Shown here: piece after piece, positions 55,485 through 64,000 of the stretch
Position numbering within the stretch: the first letter of the stretch is position 1
Layout: each line of letters begins with the position of its first letter
Source: Pectobacterium cacticida
GTDB lineage: Bacteria; Pseudomonadota; Gammaproteobacteria; Enterobacterales; Enterobacteriaceae
Assembly: GCF_036885195.1 (NCBI RefSeq)
Contig: NZ_CP133656.1
Span: 1,488,001 to 1,552,000, forward strand
Reading direction: 5' to 3'
Length of the DNA: 64,000 nt
Made by a program: the position numbers and the translations under genes
The notes under the pieces: generated by a model
Told to the model about the DNA's origin: nothing
Seen by the model: the letters and a program-made list of their open reading frames with translations, nothing else
Database searches by the model: none

Positions 55485-56213
55485 TTAATGTGACAAATAA
55501 CTCGCGAATTCAGGCGTCTGCGGCTGGGTGAAGTGCGTCGCATCCCCTTGCTCAACGATGCGACCGTTTTCCATGTAGACGATTCGGCTGGCTGTTTTTC
55601 GAGCAAATTCAACTTCGTGAGTCACGATAACCTGCGTAATGCCGGTTTGCGCCAATTCACGAATAATATTAACAACCTGTGCGGTAATTTCGGGATCCAA
55701 CGCCGCGGTTGGCTCATCAAAAAGCAGAACTTGAGGTTCCATCATTAGCGCTCGTGCAATGGCAACACGCTGTTGTTGCCCACCGGACAGATGAAGGGGG
55801 TAGCGATTAGCAAAATCGTTGAGACGTAGGCGTAGCAGCAGTTTATCGGCCCGTGCTCTGGCGTCCTCTTTGCTCAGACCTAATACTCGGCAAGGCGCCT
55901 CAATCAAATTCTGCACCACGGTCAGATGTGGCCATAAATGGTATTGCTGGAACACCATCCCTACGTTCTGACGCAATTCGCGGATTGCACTATCAGATGG
56001 CGTATGCTGAAAATCAAACTGGTTATCGACGATAGAAAGCGTGCCGGAACGCGGCATTTCTAATAAATTCAGCACGCGTATCAGGGAACTCTTTCCTGCC
56101 CCGCTGGGGCCCAGAAGCACCAGCGTTTCCCCTGCGGGACAATCGAGGGTGATATCAGAGAGCGCCTGGAAGGTGCCATAGAAACAGTTAATGCCGTTTA
56201 GTTGAATACTCAT
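55485..56213 (-). CDS. artP: ArtP, arginine ABC transporter ATPase
   Basis: A 242-residue ATPase with Walker A GPSGAGKSS, signature LSGGQQQRVAIARAL, Walker B LLFDEP and the H-loop VTHEVEF. The family start is MSIQLNGINCFYG at 56213. A second in-frame ATG at 56234 gives an N-terminus that begins MSIQFFR and then repeats MSIQ, so the true start is ambiguous; neither has a strong ribosome-binding site. It heads the artPIQM-artJ cluster. Confidence 0.93.
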   Translation of the reverse strand: MSIQLNGINCFYGTFQALSDITLDCPAGETLVLLGPSGAGKSSLIRVLNLLEMPRSGTLSIVDNQFDFQHTPSDSAIRELRQNVGMVFQQYHLWPHLTVVQNLIEAPCRVLGLSKEDARARADKLLLRLRLNDFANRYPLHLSGGQQQRVAIARALMMEPQVLLFDEPTAALDPEITAQVVNIIRELAQTGITQVIVTHEVEFARKTASRIVYMENGRIVEQGDATHFTQPQTPEFASYLSH

Positions 56214-56540
56214 GCGAAAGAATTGAATAGACATTGATGCGGCGAATGTTAACGTCGGCAGAATAGTTATGCAATCACCGTGGGTTAAAATTTGCCAATA
56301 GGCGATTTATTGCTTAAATAATAGCACAAAATAGTGTGTAGACCTGCGTATCCTCTGGGTGAACGGCTGCAAGCCGAGCCTTCACTGAACTTGGCGCACG
56401 TAGGAAAGGTGACCGCGGGCTAGTCACTGCCGTTAATGGGCGCGCAATAATCGTGCGTGACATCTTGCTAAGATGGCGATAATGAAAGCAGAATCATGAG
56501 CAAACGTAATCGAAATAATAGCGTTATCAATAGAGTAGCG
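56214..56540. other. artP/amiD divergent gap
   Basis: About 327 bp. In E. coli ybjP and ybjQ lie here; both are absent. The artP side is AT-rich and should hold the artP promoter and any ArgR boxes, but I could not assign a match to the ARG-box consensus. The middle (56340-56420) is GC-richer with no coding frame. Confidence 0.4.
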
Positions 56541-57368
56541 ATGATGAAATGGCTGTTATGCATCACGCTGGCGCTGTTGACGGGGTGCCAGTCGCTGTCG
56601 ATGTTGAAAGCGGAGCGTCATTATGCACTCGACACCTCATTGCCATCACGTGCGCAGGAACCTCGTATCCGCTTTTTGGTGATTCACTACACGGCAGAAG
56701 ATTTTGCCACCTCATTGAATATTTTGACGGACGAGCATGTTAGTGCCCATTATCTTATTCCCGCACATCCGCCGATGCGGCAGGGGAAACCGCTTGCCTG
56801 GCAACTGGTGCCGGAATCTCAAGCTGCCTGGCATGCAGGTGCGAGCAGCTGGCGCGGATTTAGTCGGTTAAATCTTTCTTCGATTGGGATCGAACTGGAA
56901 AACGCGGGTTATCGGCGCACGCTAACAGGCTATACCTGGGCGCCGTTTACCGTGTCGCAAATCCATCTTGTGACCGAGATCGCGCGTGATATCGTCGATC
57001 GCTATCAGATTGCGCCGCAGAACGTGGTGGCGCACAGCGATATCGCTCCACAGCGTAAACAGGACCCTGGGCCGCTCTTTCCTTGGAAAGCGCTTGCGCA
57101 AGCGGGAGTGGGAGCCTGGCCGGATGCGCAGCGGGTAGCGTTCTATTTGAACGGGCGTTTACCGTTGCAGCCGGTGGATGAAGCGGTTCTGCTGGAAAAA
57201 TTGGGGCGCTATGGCTATTCCGTGCAGGACGCGATGACCGCGCGTGAGAAGCGGCAGGTGATCGTCGCTTTCCAGATGCATTTCCGCCCGGAGAACTATC
57301 AAGGGCAGCCAGATGCGCAGAGTGAAGCGATTGTCGACGCGCTGCTGGAGAAATACGGTAGCCGCTAA
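56541..57368 (+). CDS. amiD: AmiD, N-acetylmuramoyl-L-alanine amidase lipoprotein
   Basis: AmiD is a zinc amidase anchored in the outer membrane that cleaves the MurNAc-L-Ala bond, also on anhydro-muropeptides. The 275-residue product has a lipobox ALLTGC at residues 11-16, the Amidase_2 domain with LVIHYTAEDF, HYLIPA and VAHSDIAPQRKQDPG (metal ligands), and a C-terminal helical peptidoglycan-binding domain. The tandem ATG at 56541/56544 fits the lipoprotein signal; a frame from 56496 is less likely. It overlaps convergent ybjT by 4 nt. Confidence 0.93.
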   Translation: MMKWLLCITLALLTGCQSLSMLKAERHYALDTSLPSRAQEPRIRFLVIHYTAEDFATSLNILTDEHVSAHYLIPAHPPMRQGKPLAWQLVPESQAAWHAGASSWRGFSRLNLSSIGIELENAGYRRTLTGYTWAPFTVSQIHLVTEIARDIVDRYQIAPQNVVAHSDIAPQRKQDPGPLFPWKALAQAGVGAWPDAQRVAFYLNGRLPLQPVDEAVLLEKLGRYGYSVQDAMTAREKRQVIVAFQMHFRPENYQGQPDAQSEAIVDALLEKYGSR

Positions 57369-58801
57369 ACCGCTTCCCTCTCTGCCAATTTCGCGATGCG
57401 CGCGGCCATGCCACGGAAGATAAACAGATGAGCGGGCATCATTAGGAACCAGTAGACCAGCCCATTGAACCCGGAAGGGTGCCAGCGGGCGCGGACGTCC
57501 ACGGTTCGGTGCGTGCCTTTGTCCGTGATAGTAAAGTTGAGTTTCCCCAGCCCCGGCGCTTTCATGCCGAATAGCAGCACCAACTGACGTTGTGGTTTGA
57601 GCGAGATAACCTTCCAGCCGTCAATCTTGTCACCCACTTCCAGCGTCGGGCGCGCGGGGCGTCCATAGGTGACGCCGTTACCACAAAGATCGTCGAGGCG
57701 TGCACGAATAGCCCACAGCGTATTGGCGTAGAAATATCCTTCTTTGCCCCCGATCTGTTGGATTACGCGCCAGAGCGCCTGACTGGAGGCTGGGGTTTCT
57801 ATCGAATGTCCGGCCTGTTTGGGGTAAAAGCCATAATTCGGTTTCCAACGTGCGCGAACCTCGCTGTCGTCGCCCCAGTCGGCCTGCTGAACGCTGTCCA
57901 TTTCACTTTGCAGCGTGAGGCGCACGGCGTCATCAAAGCGCATCAGTTTTTGCGGTATTAATGCCTGCAGTTCACTCCCATCAGCCTGTAAATCATGTTT
58001 AAGCCCCTGGATGAGAGCATGGGCCGTGGATGGCGGAACTGAAGTGATCCAATGTAAAAACCATACTGATACCAGATGCGTCGGCATCGGAATCGGAACC
58101 AGCAATCTACGTTTGCCACTGATCTGGATGAAACGCTCGAACATGGTCTGATAGCTGATATATTCAGGGCCAGCGGCATCCATGATGCGGTGTACCGTAG
58201 CGGGATGCCGCGCGATTTCGATCAGATAAACGAGTAAGTTTTCCAGCGCGATGGGCGATGATTTAGAACGCACCCAACGCGGTGGTGTGAGTACGGGCAG
58301 GTTATAAACCATATCACGCATGATTTCGAACGCCGCCGAACCTGCGCCGATAATAATGCCCGCGCGTAATTCCGTAACGGGAATATGGCTATGGCGCAGG
58401 ATATCACCGGTTATCTGGCGGGCTTGCATGTGCGGCGAGGTATCCTGTTTTGCCTGAAGCGCCCCCAGATAGATAATCTGTTTCACGCGACTGCCTGCCA
58501 GCGCCAGTAATAGGTTTGTTGCCGCCATCCGCTCTTTGGCAACAAAATCTGCGCCGTCCCCCATGCTATGTACTAAATAATAGACGGTTTCCGCGCCCCA
58601 CAGACCCTCGGGGAGGCTATTGGGGTGAGTGAGGTCAACCCGTTGGCACTCGACCCCAGGCCAATGCCGCGAAGCCAGATACTCAATATTACGGCCAGCC
58701 GCAATAACCTGTTTGCCCTGCTGACTTAACCGTTCAGTGAGATGCCGACCAATATAACCAGTTGCGCCCAGAATGAGGATTGGGGCTGAGGGAGGTGCCA
58801 T
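57365..58801 (-). CDS. ybjT: YbjT, SDR-type NAD(P)-binding protein with DUF2867
   Basis: A 478-residue protein. The N-terminal extended-SDR domain has the nucleotide motif GATGYIGRHL, and the C-terminal DUF2867 domain includes the segment DKIDGWKVISLKPQRQLVLLFGMK and ends in a hydrophobic helix. It matches E. coli YbjT in length and context (next to amiD, and in E. coli also ybjS, which is absent). The reaction is unknown. Confidence 0.9.
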   Translation of the reverse strand: MAPPSAPILILGATGYIGRHLTERLSQQGKQVIAAGRNIEYLASRHWPGVECQRVDLTHPNSLPEGLWGAETVYYLVHSMGDGADFVAKERMAATNLLLALAGSRVKQIIYLGALQAKQDTSPHMQARQITGDILRHSHIPVTELRAGIIIGAGSAAFEIMRDMVYNLPVLTPPRWVRSKSSPIALENLLVYLIEIARHPATVHRIMDAAGPEYISYQTMFERFIQISGKRRLLVPIPMPTHLVSVWFLHWITSVPPSTAHALIQGLKHDLQADGSELQALIPQKLMRFDDAVRLTLQSEMDSVQQADWGDDSEVRARWKPNYGFYPKQAGHSIETPASSQALWRVIQQIGGKEGYFYANTLWAIRARLDDLCGNGVTYGRPARPTLEVGDKIDGWKVISLKPQRQLVLLFGMKAPGLGKLNFTITDKGTHRTVDVRARWHPSGFNGLVYWFLMMPAHLFIFRGMAARIAKLAEREAV

Positions 58802-58960
58802 GTGTCAGGGTTCCACAGCAAAAAAACGATGGCTTACTATAGCCTAAGTAAATCCATCCTAAATAAATCGACTGCAAATAATGTTGGGGTCGGGGGATAG
58901 TGCAAAGCGAATAATAATCAGGAATGCCGATCGTTTAAGGATAGCGAAACCGGGGAGACC

Positions 58961-58998
58961 ACGGTGTGCGGCATCCTGGTGGGAACCGCATCACCGTG
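58961..58998. other. Stem-loop in the hcr-ybjT gap
   Basis: CACGGTG-t-GCGG pairs with CCGC-at-CACCGTG around a 13-nt loop, and TTTT follows on the plus strand. It lies where E. coli carries ltaE-poxB. The 302-bp gap 58802-59103 has no coding frame that I can support. Confidence 0.45.
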
Positions 58999-59050
58999 TT
59001 TTGCCTCAATCCATACTTAAATATCCATCATTCACACACTGGAGCATTAA

Positions 59051-59076
59051 CGTTAGCCCGATAACGGGGGCTAACG
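59051..59076 (-). terminator. Hairpin after hcr
   Basis: Perfect 9-bp stem CGTTAGCCC / GGGCTAACG, 27 nt past the hcr stop on the minus strand. The T-run is short, so it is an imperfect terminator. Confidence 0.6.
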
Positions 59077-59103
59077 ATCGGGAGTGGATGAATCGGAGCA
59101 TTG

Positions 59104-60111
59104 TCAGGCTAAAACGGTATCGCCATGCAGCTGGCAGCTACAGGCCAGAACGTAGCCTTGTTCGATCTCTTCCGGCGTCAGCGTCATGGTACTGGTCGTG
59201 GTGTAATCGCCGGATAGCACGCGGGTTTTACAACTGCCGCAGACACCGGCGCGACAGGCGGCGAGCACCGGTATTTTATTGTCCTCCAGCGCAGCCAGCA
59301 GGCTGATGCCTACGGGAACACGCAGATTTTTCAGCGGGCGACGTATAGTCAATGTCAGCCGATCGGCATCGTCATCCACCGTGTTACCGGTTGGTCGGAA
59401 CTGCTCTTTAAAGATACGGTTTGGGGCGACGCCAAGCTGCTGACTCAGGGTTTCGATCTGGGCCATGTACGGCGCTGGGCCACAGGTCATGACCGTGCGC
59501 TCGGCAATATCGGGTACGCGCTTGGCGAGCAGATCGCCGCTGATTCTCCCAGATAAGAAACCGGGCGCCGCGTCAAATTCCGCTATCAACGTCAGGTGTA
59601 GCCGCTGTGGATAGCGCTCTACCAGATCTTGCCATTCATTGGCAAAAATAACCTGTTGTGGATTGCGCACGTTGAAAATAACCTGGATATCGGTTTGCGG
59701 TTGGTTTGCCAGTAACCAGCGGCACATCGACATAATAGGTGTAACGCCGCAGCCGGCCGCCGCCATTAGATAGCGCTCGCTGACAACGTGTGTGCAGGTG
59801 AATTCACCCTGCGCGTCGGACACCCAGAGATAATCGCCGACTTTTAGTGTTTGCGTCAGCCAGCGTGAACCGACCCCATCGTCCAGCCTTCTGACCGTAA
59901 AGGTAATAAAGCGGCTAAGACCCGGTGAGGAAGAGATCGTATACGCTCGAAGTGTCTCTGCGCTATTAGCAATGCTGATTAACGCGTGTTGGCCCGGCTG
60001 ATACGGGTAAAAATCATGGTTAACCAGTGAAATCGTCCAGACATCCGGCGTTTCTTGAGTAATCGAATGCACCTGCATGCGGTTAGGGCAAAGCGGTGTC
60101 GGCATCGTCAT
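59104..60111 (-). CDS. hcr: Hcr, NADH oxidoreductase for Hcp
   Basis: Hcr passes electrons from NADH to Hcp. The 335-residue product has an FAD-binding domain (LRAYTISSSPG), an NAD-binding domain (AAAGCGVTPIMSM, VMTCGPAPYM) and a C-terminal plant-type 2Fe-2S ferredoxin domain with the ligand pattern CRAGVCGSC ... CSC. The ATG at 60111 (MTMPTPLCPNRMQVHSITQ) matches E. coli Hcr; the longer frame from 60168 is rejected. It is in an operon with hcp, 139 nt upstream. Confidence 0.95.
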   Translation of the reverse strand: MTMPTPLCPNRMQVHSITQETPDVWTISLVNHDFYPYQPGQHALISIANSAETLRAYTISSSPGLSRFITFTVRRLDDGVGSRWLTQTLKVGDYLWVSDAQGEFTCTHVVSERYLMAAAGCGVTPIMSMCRWLLANQPQTDIQVIFNVRNPQQVIFANEWQDLVERYPQRLHLTLIAEFDAAPGFLSGRISGDLLAKRVPDIAERTVMTCGPAPYMAQIETLSQQLGVAPNRIFKEQFRPTGNTVDDDADRLTLTIRRPLKNLRVPVGISLLAALEDNKIPVLAACRAGVCGSCKTRVLSGDYTTTSTMTLTPEEIEQGYVLACSCQLHGDTVLA

Positions 60112-60250
60112 TGTTTCTCTCCAAAAGACACGGGCAGGCGGCGTCCAAGAGCGCCTTTGAGAGGTCATTCCTCTTCATAGGGGTGATGGATGACCTCGCC
60201 CGTTTTAATGCATCAAACGGTCAGGCAGACATCAGGCGACCAGATAAGCC

Positions 60251-61903
60251 TTAAGCGGCCAGAATCGTCCCCATGTCTTGTTCTACGGTGGTAATCGTCC
60301 GCAATCCAAATTTCTCATTCAGAATGGCCAGCAGATTATCCGTTAGGAACCCAGGCGCCGTTGGACCGGTGTAAATGTTCTTCACGCCGAGAGAGAGCAG
60401 AGTGAGCAAAATGACAATCGCTTTTTGTTCAAACCAGGATAACACCAGACTCAACGGTAAATCGTTTACGCCGCAGCCCAATTTTTCCGCCAGTTTCACG
60501 GCTAGAATGATCGCAGAATAGGCGTCATTGCATTGACCGACATCCAGCAGCCGTGGCAGGCCTTCTAGCGTCCCGAAGTCCAACTTGTTGAAACGGTATT
60601 TCCCGCATGCCAACGTCATGATCAGGCAATCTTTCGGGACATGGAGTGTGAAGTCGGTGAAATAGCTGCGTTCCGCGCGGCTACCGTCGCACCCGCCCAC
60701 CAGGAAAACATGGCGCAATTTTTTCTGTGCAACCAGATCGATCACGGTATCGGCGGCGCTCAGCAGCGTTTCCCGCCCAAAACCGACGGTGATCAGGTGT
60801 TCAATTTCGCTGTACGGGAAGCCGGCGAGACGCTGGGCCTGTTCGATAACCGGACTGAAATCATCACCGGCAAGATGGTTCACACCCGGCCAGCCCACGA
60901 TGCTGCGTGTCCAGATACGATCGCCGTAGTTACCCACGTTAGGATCGATGATGCAGTTAGACGTCATCACAATTGGGCCGGGAAATTTAGCAAACTCGGT
61001 TTGCTGGTTTTGCCAGCCGCTGCCGTAGTTGCCCACCAGGTGCTTGAATTTTTTCAGTTCAGGATAACCGTGCGCCGGCAGCATCTCGCCGTGGGTATAG
61101 ACATTAACGCCGGTGCCGTCGGTTTGCTCCAACAGCATACGCAAATCTTTCAGGTCGTGGCCGGAAATCAGAATTGCTTTACCTGCGACCGGTCGCACGT
61201 TTACGGCGGTGGGTTGTGGGTTACCGTAAGCGCTGGTTTCTCCGCGATCGAGAATTGCCATCACGGTAAAGTTCATTTTACCGATGCCCATGGCGTTGTT
61301 TAGCAACGTCTCAACGTCCGTAGGGTAGGTGCCCAGCCATGCCATAAAAGCATGATATTCAGCGTAGATAGCCTCGTCATATTGGCCGAGCACATGGGCG
61401 TGCTCCATATAAGCCGCCGCGCCTTTCAGGCCATAGAGGTTGAGCATACGTAACCCATGCACGTCGTCGCCTACGCTGGCTTTATCGCTGTCCAGTGCGA
61501 AGTCTGCCGCCTGTTGCAGTAAAGTTGGAATATCATTGCCTGCCAGTTGCAGCGCGGCCATTGGATGATCGACGGTCACGGCGGGATCCTGTTGGCGACA
61601 ACGCACTGCCAATGCGTCTCGCAGTGCGACCGCTTCCTGCGCGTAGCCGATAATGCGCTGGGAATCGAAATTCACATTGGTCAGGGTCGAGAAGAAAGCG
61701 CGAGGCGCAAAACTGTCGACATCGTGATCGATGATCCCCAACTCGCGTGCCTTTAATGCCCAGGCAGAAAGCCCTTGTAATACAGCGACCAGGAGGTCTT
61801 GCAGATCGGATGTTTCTGCGGTTTTACCGCACATGCCCTGTGCGTAAGAGCAGCCGTTTCCAACCGGGGTACGAATCGTTTGTTCACATTGCACACAAAA
61901 CAT
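60251..61903 (-). CDS. hcp: Hcp, hybrid cluster protein (hydroxylamine/NO reductase)
   Basis: Hcp reduces nitric oxide in E. coli under anaerobiosis and also hydroxylamine in vitro. The 550-residue class II-type protein has the N-terminal cluster ligands Cys3, Cys6, Cys18 and Cys25, and hybrid-cluster segments such as GHDLKDL, TSNCIIDP, VGGCDGSRAERSYF, LACGKYRFNKL and DVGQCNDAYSAI. An NsrR-type palindrome lies 17 nt before its start. Confidence 0.97.
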   Translation of the reverse strand: MFCVQCEQTIRTPVGNGCSYAQGMCGKTAETSDLQDLLVAVLQGLSAWALKARELGIIDHDVDSFAPRAFFSTLTNVNFDSQRIIGYAQEAVALRDALAVRCRQQDPAVTVDHPMAALQLAGNDIPTLLQQAADFALDSDKASVGDDVHGLRMLNLYGLKGAAAYMEHAHVLGQYDEAIYAEYHAFMAWLGTYPTDVETLLNNAMGIGKMNFTVMAILDRGETSAYGNPQPTAVNVRPVAGKAILISGHDLKDLRMLLEQTDGTGVNVYTHGEMLPAHGYPELKKFKHLVGNYGSGWQNQQTEFAKFPGPIVMTSNCIIDPNVGNYGDRIWTRSIVGWPGVNHLAGDDFSPVIEQAQRLAGFPYSEIEHLITVGFGRETLLSAADTVIDLVAQKKLRHVFLVGGCDGSRAERSYFTDFTLHVPKDCLIMTLACGKYRFNKLDFGTLEGLPRLLDVGQCNDAYSAIILAVKLAEKLGCGVNDLPLSLVLSWFEQKAIVILLTLLSLGVKNIYTGPTAPGFLTDNLLAILNEKFGLRTITTVEQDMGTILAA

Positions 61904-61919
61904 AATGCCTTCCTTTTTT

Positions 61920-61942
61920 AAGTTGCATTTAAAATGCTTGTT
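61920..61942 (-). promoter_or_regulatory. NsrR operator upstream of hcp
   Basis: The 23-nt palindrome has half-sites AAGTTGCATTT (61920-61930) and AAATGCTTGTT (61932-61942) around the central A at 61931. It follows the NsrR consensus (AAGATGCATTT, A, AAATGCATCTT) with two or three differences. It lies 17 nt from the hcp start, a position suited to repression that is relieved by nitric oxide. Confidence 0.85.
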
Positions 61943-61983
61943 TAAAGCATAATGTTGTCCGAGGCAGGTAAGAAGGCTTTTTT

Positions 61984-62157
61984 ATGGCAACATTAGGTAA
62001 GTTTGATTTAGCGCAATTTTGCTGGTACGCAATGAAAATCACTCTCAATCACGGTGCGTTAAACGGGAAAATCTCAGGTCCGGTGGCTACAGCGAGGAAA
62101 GGCGGACAACGGTATGGTGAGCTGGCCTTGATGATGGGTCATATGCGATGGCGCTAG
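61984..62157 (+). CDS. Candidate 57-aa ORF divergent from hcp
   Basis: An ATG-started frame (MATLGKFDLAQFCWYAMK...) with AGAAGG 7 nt upstream of the start, inside the 430-bp hcp/ybjD gap, where E. coli carries lysO and aqpZ. The frame is open for 57 codons and mixed in composition. It overlaps the possible FNR site at 62003. I do not recognise it; the ribosome-binding site is the only positive support. Confidence 0.25.
   Translation: MATLGKFDLAQFCWYAMKITLNHGALNGKISGPVATARKGGQRYGELALMMGHMRWR
62003..62016 (-). promoter_or_regulatory. Possible FNR site upstream of hcp
   Basis: TTGATTTAGCGCAA has one perfect FNR half-site (TTGAT) and a weak second half (CGCAA for ATCAA). Its centre is about 106 nt before the hcp start, plausible for the anaerobic activation known for E. 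coli hcp. Confidence 0.35.
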
Positions 62158-62333
62158 CCGACGTTATGTGAGGATGGACTAAACGCAGGCTAACCAGGTT
62201 GCGAGATAGTGACGGCAAGGAAGTAATAATTGATTAAAATGAAACACATGCCAAAGCGGGTAACGGATTGTCTGTCTGAATGTCAGGTATGCTGACATAA
62301 GAAACACGCAGGTCACGGCTACAGGAGAGAAAG

Positions 62334-63995
62334 ATGTATTTGGAAAATATTGAAATCCTGGGGTTTCGGGGAATTAATCGTCTATCGCTGACACTGGATG
62401 AGAATAACGTACTGCTTGGTGAGAATGCCTGGGGGAAATCCAGCCTGTTGGATGCGCTTTCTCTGCTCTTGTCGCCAATGTTGCCGTTGTATCACTTTAC
62501 TAGCCATGATTTTCATTTTACCCCAGGCGATGAGGCGCGTCGGGAAAATCACCTTCAAGTCATTTTTACGTTTTGTGAGATTGCGCCGGGACACCATTTA
62601 TCCCCCCGCTATCGTTCACTCAGCCCCGTATGGGTGAAAGGGGAGGCGTCGTGTTATCGCATTTTTTATCGACTGGAAGGCGAGGTGGATGACAGCCAGT
62701 CCGTCTTCACCTGGCGTAGTTTTTTGGATGCGGATGGGCACCCGTTGCCATTAAAAGATATCGATGCATTGGCGCGAGAAATTATCCGCCTGCATCCCGT
62801 GTTACGCTTACGCGATGCGCGTTTTATGCGCCACATGCGTTCCGGGGAGCTAGCGGCGACGTTAGGTGACAACAATGAAAAGCTTGCCAGACAATTCGAG
62901 CAACTGGTGCGTGAGTTAGCGCGTAATCCGCAAAACTTGACGGATAACGCGTTGCGTCAGGGGCTGGTGGCGATGCGCCAACTCCTGGAGCACTATTTTT
63001 CTGAACAAAATGCCGCAGGCTCCGACCTACACCATCGCCGCGCACGGGCGCATAATGGGAAAGCGTGGCGCGCGCTGGACAATATCAACCGATTGATTGC
63101 CGACCCCAAGAGTCGTAGTCGCCGGATTATTCTATTAGCGCTTTTTTCTACATTGTTACAGGCAAAAGGGGCGGTAACCTTAGATCCACATGCTCGCCCG
63201 CTCTTATTGGTGGAAGATCCGGAAACCCGGTTGCACCCGATTATGCTATCTGTGGCGTGGGGGCTGCTGGCGCAGTTACCGCTCCAGAAGGTGACGACAA
63301 CCAATTCGGGAGAACTCTTATCGCTGGTGCCTATCGAGCAGGTATGCCGACTGGTGCGAGAATCTTCTCGGGTGGCGACATACCGCATTGGTCGCCAGGG
63401 CATGAGTGCGGAAGACAGCCGACGTATTGCATTTCACATTCGGATGAACCGTCCTTCTGCTTTGTTCGCCCGCTGTTGGCTATTGGTAGAAGGGGAAACC
63501 GAGGTGTGGATGCTGAATGAATTCGCGCGTCAATGCGGGCATCACTTTGCGGCAGAAGGCGTAAAAGTGATTGAATTTGCCCAATCCGGGCTACGACCAT
63601 TGCTGAGATTTGCGCATCGGATGGGGATTGAATGGCATGTGCTGGTCGATGGTGACGACGCGGGGAAAAAATATGCCGCGACGGCGAAAAGCCTATTGGC
63701 AGAACAAGGAGAGAGTGAACGCGATCATTTGACCGTTTTGCCCGCGGCAGATATGGAGCACTATATGTATCGCGAAGGGTTTAGCCACGTTTATCATCGC
63801 ACAGCGCAGTTGCCGGAAAAGGTACCGCTTTCCATGCACAAAATCATTATTAAGGCGATTCAGCGTTCTTCCAAGCCCGACCTGGCGATTGATGTGGCGA
63901 TGGACGCCGCCGTCAGGGGCCGAGAGGCCATTCCGCTGCTCATTCGTAACATGTTTTCACGTGTTCTGTGGCTGGCTCGCGGGCGCGCGGATTAA
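62334..63995 (+). CDS. ybjD: YbjD, OLD-family ATP-dependent endonuclease-like protein
   Basis: A 553-residue protein with an N-terminal ABC/SMC-type ATPase domain (Walker A GENAWGKSS near residue 30; signature-like region and LLVEDPETRLHP Walker B) and a C-terminal TOPRIM domain (LLVEGETEVWM, then VDGDDAGKKYA). It matches E. coli YbjD in length and in the conserved C-terminus RVLWLARGRAD. OLD proteins are nucleases with an ATPase; the role of YbjD is not established. The stop at 63993 makes it complete just before the window edge. Confidence 0.93.
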   Translation: MYLENIEILGFRGINRLSLTLDENNVLLGENAWGKSSLLDALSLLLSPMLPLYHFTSHDFHFTPGDEARRENHLQVIFTFCEIAPGHHLSPRYRSLSPVWVKGEASCYRIFYRLEGEVDDSQSVFTWRSFLDADGHPLPLKDIDALAREIIRLHPVLRLRDARFMRHMRSGELAATLGDNNEKLARQFEQLVRELARNPQNLTDNALRQGLVAMRQLLEHYFSEQNAAGSDLHHRRARAHNGKAWRALDNINRLIADPKSRSRRIILLALFSTLLQAKGAVTLDPHARPLLLVEDPETRLHPIMLSVAWGLLAQLPLQKVTTTNSGELLSLVPIEQVCRLVRESSRVATYRIGRQGMSAEDSRRIAFHIRMNRPSALFARCWLLVEGETEVWMLNEFARQCGHHFAAEGVKVIEFAQSGLRPLLRFAHRMGIEWHVLVDGDDAGKKYAATAKSLLAEQGESERDHLTVLPAADMEHYMYREGFSHVYHRTAQLPEKVPLSMHKIIIKAIQRSSKPDLAIDVAMDAAVRGREAIPLLIRNMFSRVLWLARGRAD

Positions 63996-64000
63996 GACCC

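Noticed and set aside
56260..56345. Possible ArgR box upstream of artP
   Set aside because: AT-rich sequence with a partial palindrome (TTATTGCTTAAATAATAG) but too many differences from the ARG-box consensus to claim.
60641..61303. A 220-codon plus-strand frame opposite hcp
   Set aside because: It is an antisense shadow of hcp, whose cluster ligands are all intact. It has no independent start signal.
1..64000. CRISPR arrays, tRNA/rRNA genes, prophage or complete insertion sequences
   Set aside because: No regular spacer-repeat array, no tRNA-like cloverleaf with CCA-type end, and no integrase, transposase or phage structural gene was seen.

Overview
The window is an ordinary chromosomal stretch from a member of the Enterobacterales. 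Almost every gene has a close E. coli counterpart by length and motif, and GC is close to half. The mixed gene order, the small palindromic repeats and the gene set best fit a soft-rot Pectobacteriaceae genome (Pectobacterium or a near relative). That is an inference from recall; no database search was run. I see no prophage, intact insertion sequence, CRISPR array, rRNA or tRNA.

Layout. (1) 1-33962 matches the E. coli yej/yei region: yejM (cut by the window edge), yejL, yejK, rplY, radD, a yecH-like gene, rsuA-bcr, yejG, the YejABEF peptide importer, mepS, lpxT, yeiR, the EF-P paralogue yeiP/efpL, setB divergent from the fructose PTS operon fruBKA, nfo, yeiH with its LysR neighbour yeiE, lysP, yeiG, folE-yeiB and sanA. 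A hydroxyacid dehydrogenase, two tiny ORFs and a KTSC-domain gene sit between lysP and yeiG, where E. coli has cirA. (2) From 34142 the order switches to the E. coli yli/ybj region: rimO, yliI, gstB, a MetQ-like binding protein, dacC, deoR-deoC, rybB, ybjL, ybjM, grxA, ybjN, potFGHI, ybjO, rlmC, the arginine importer artJ/artPIQM, amiD, ybjT, hcp-hcr and ybjD. Several E. coli neighbours are missing here: nfsA-rimK, ybjP-ybjQ, ybjS, ltaE-poxB and lysO-aqpZ.

Functional groups. There are three multi-gene ABC importers (YejABEF, PotFGHI, ArtJ/PIQM), fructose uptake under two Cra-like operators, a nitrosative-stress pair (hcp-hcr) behind a clear NsrR-type palindrome, envelope maintenance (MepS, PBP6, AmiD, LpxT, SanA), and rRNA or ribosomal-protein modification (RsuA, RlmC, RimO).

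The most informative non-protein feature is the sRNA rybB at 41669-41746 (minus), with a near-consensus sigma-E promoter. Other intergenic content includes an inverted pair of about 100-bp repeats (16588-16693 and 26867-26967), two MITE-like palindromic elements (46013-46122 and 52390-52482), a solo hairpin resembling an IS200/IS605 right end (38636-38684), and several unannotated small ORFs, two of them membrane-protein-like. I found no convincing new multi-gene system. The small ORFs and the repeats are the best candidates for new biology.
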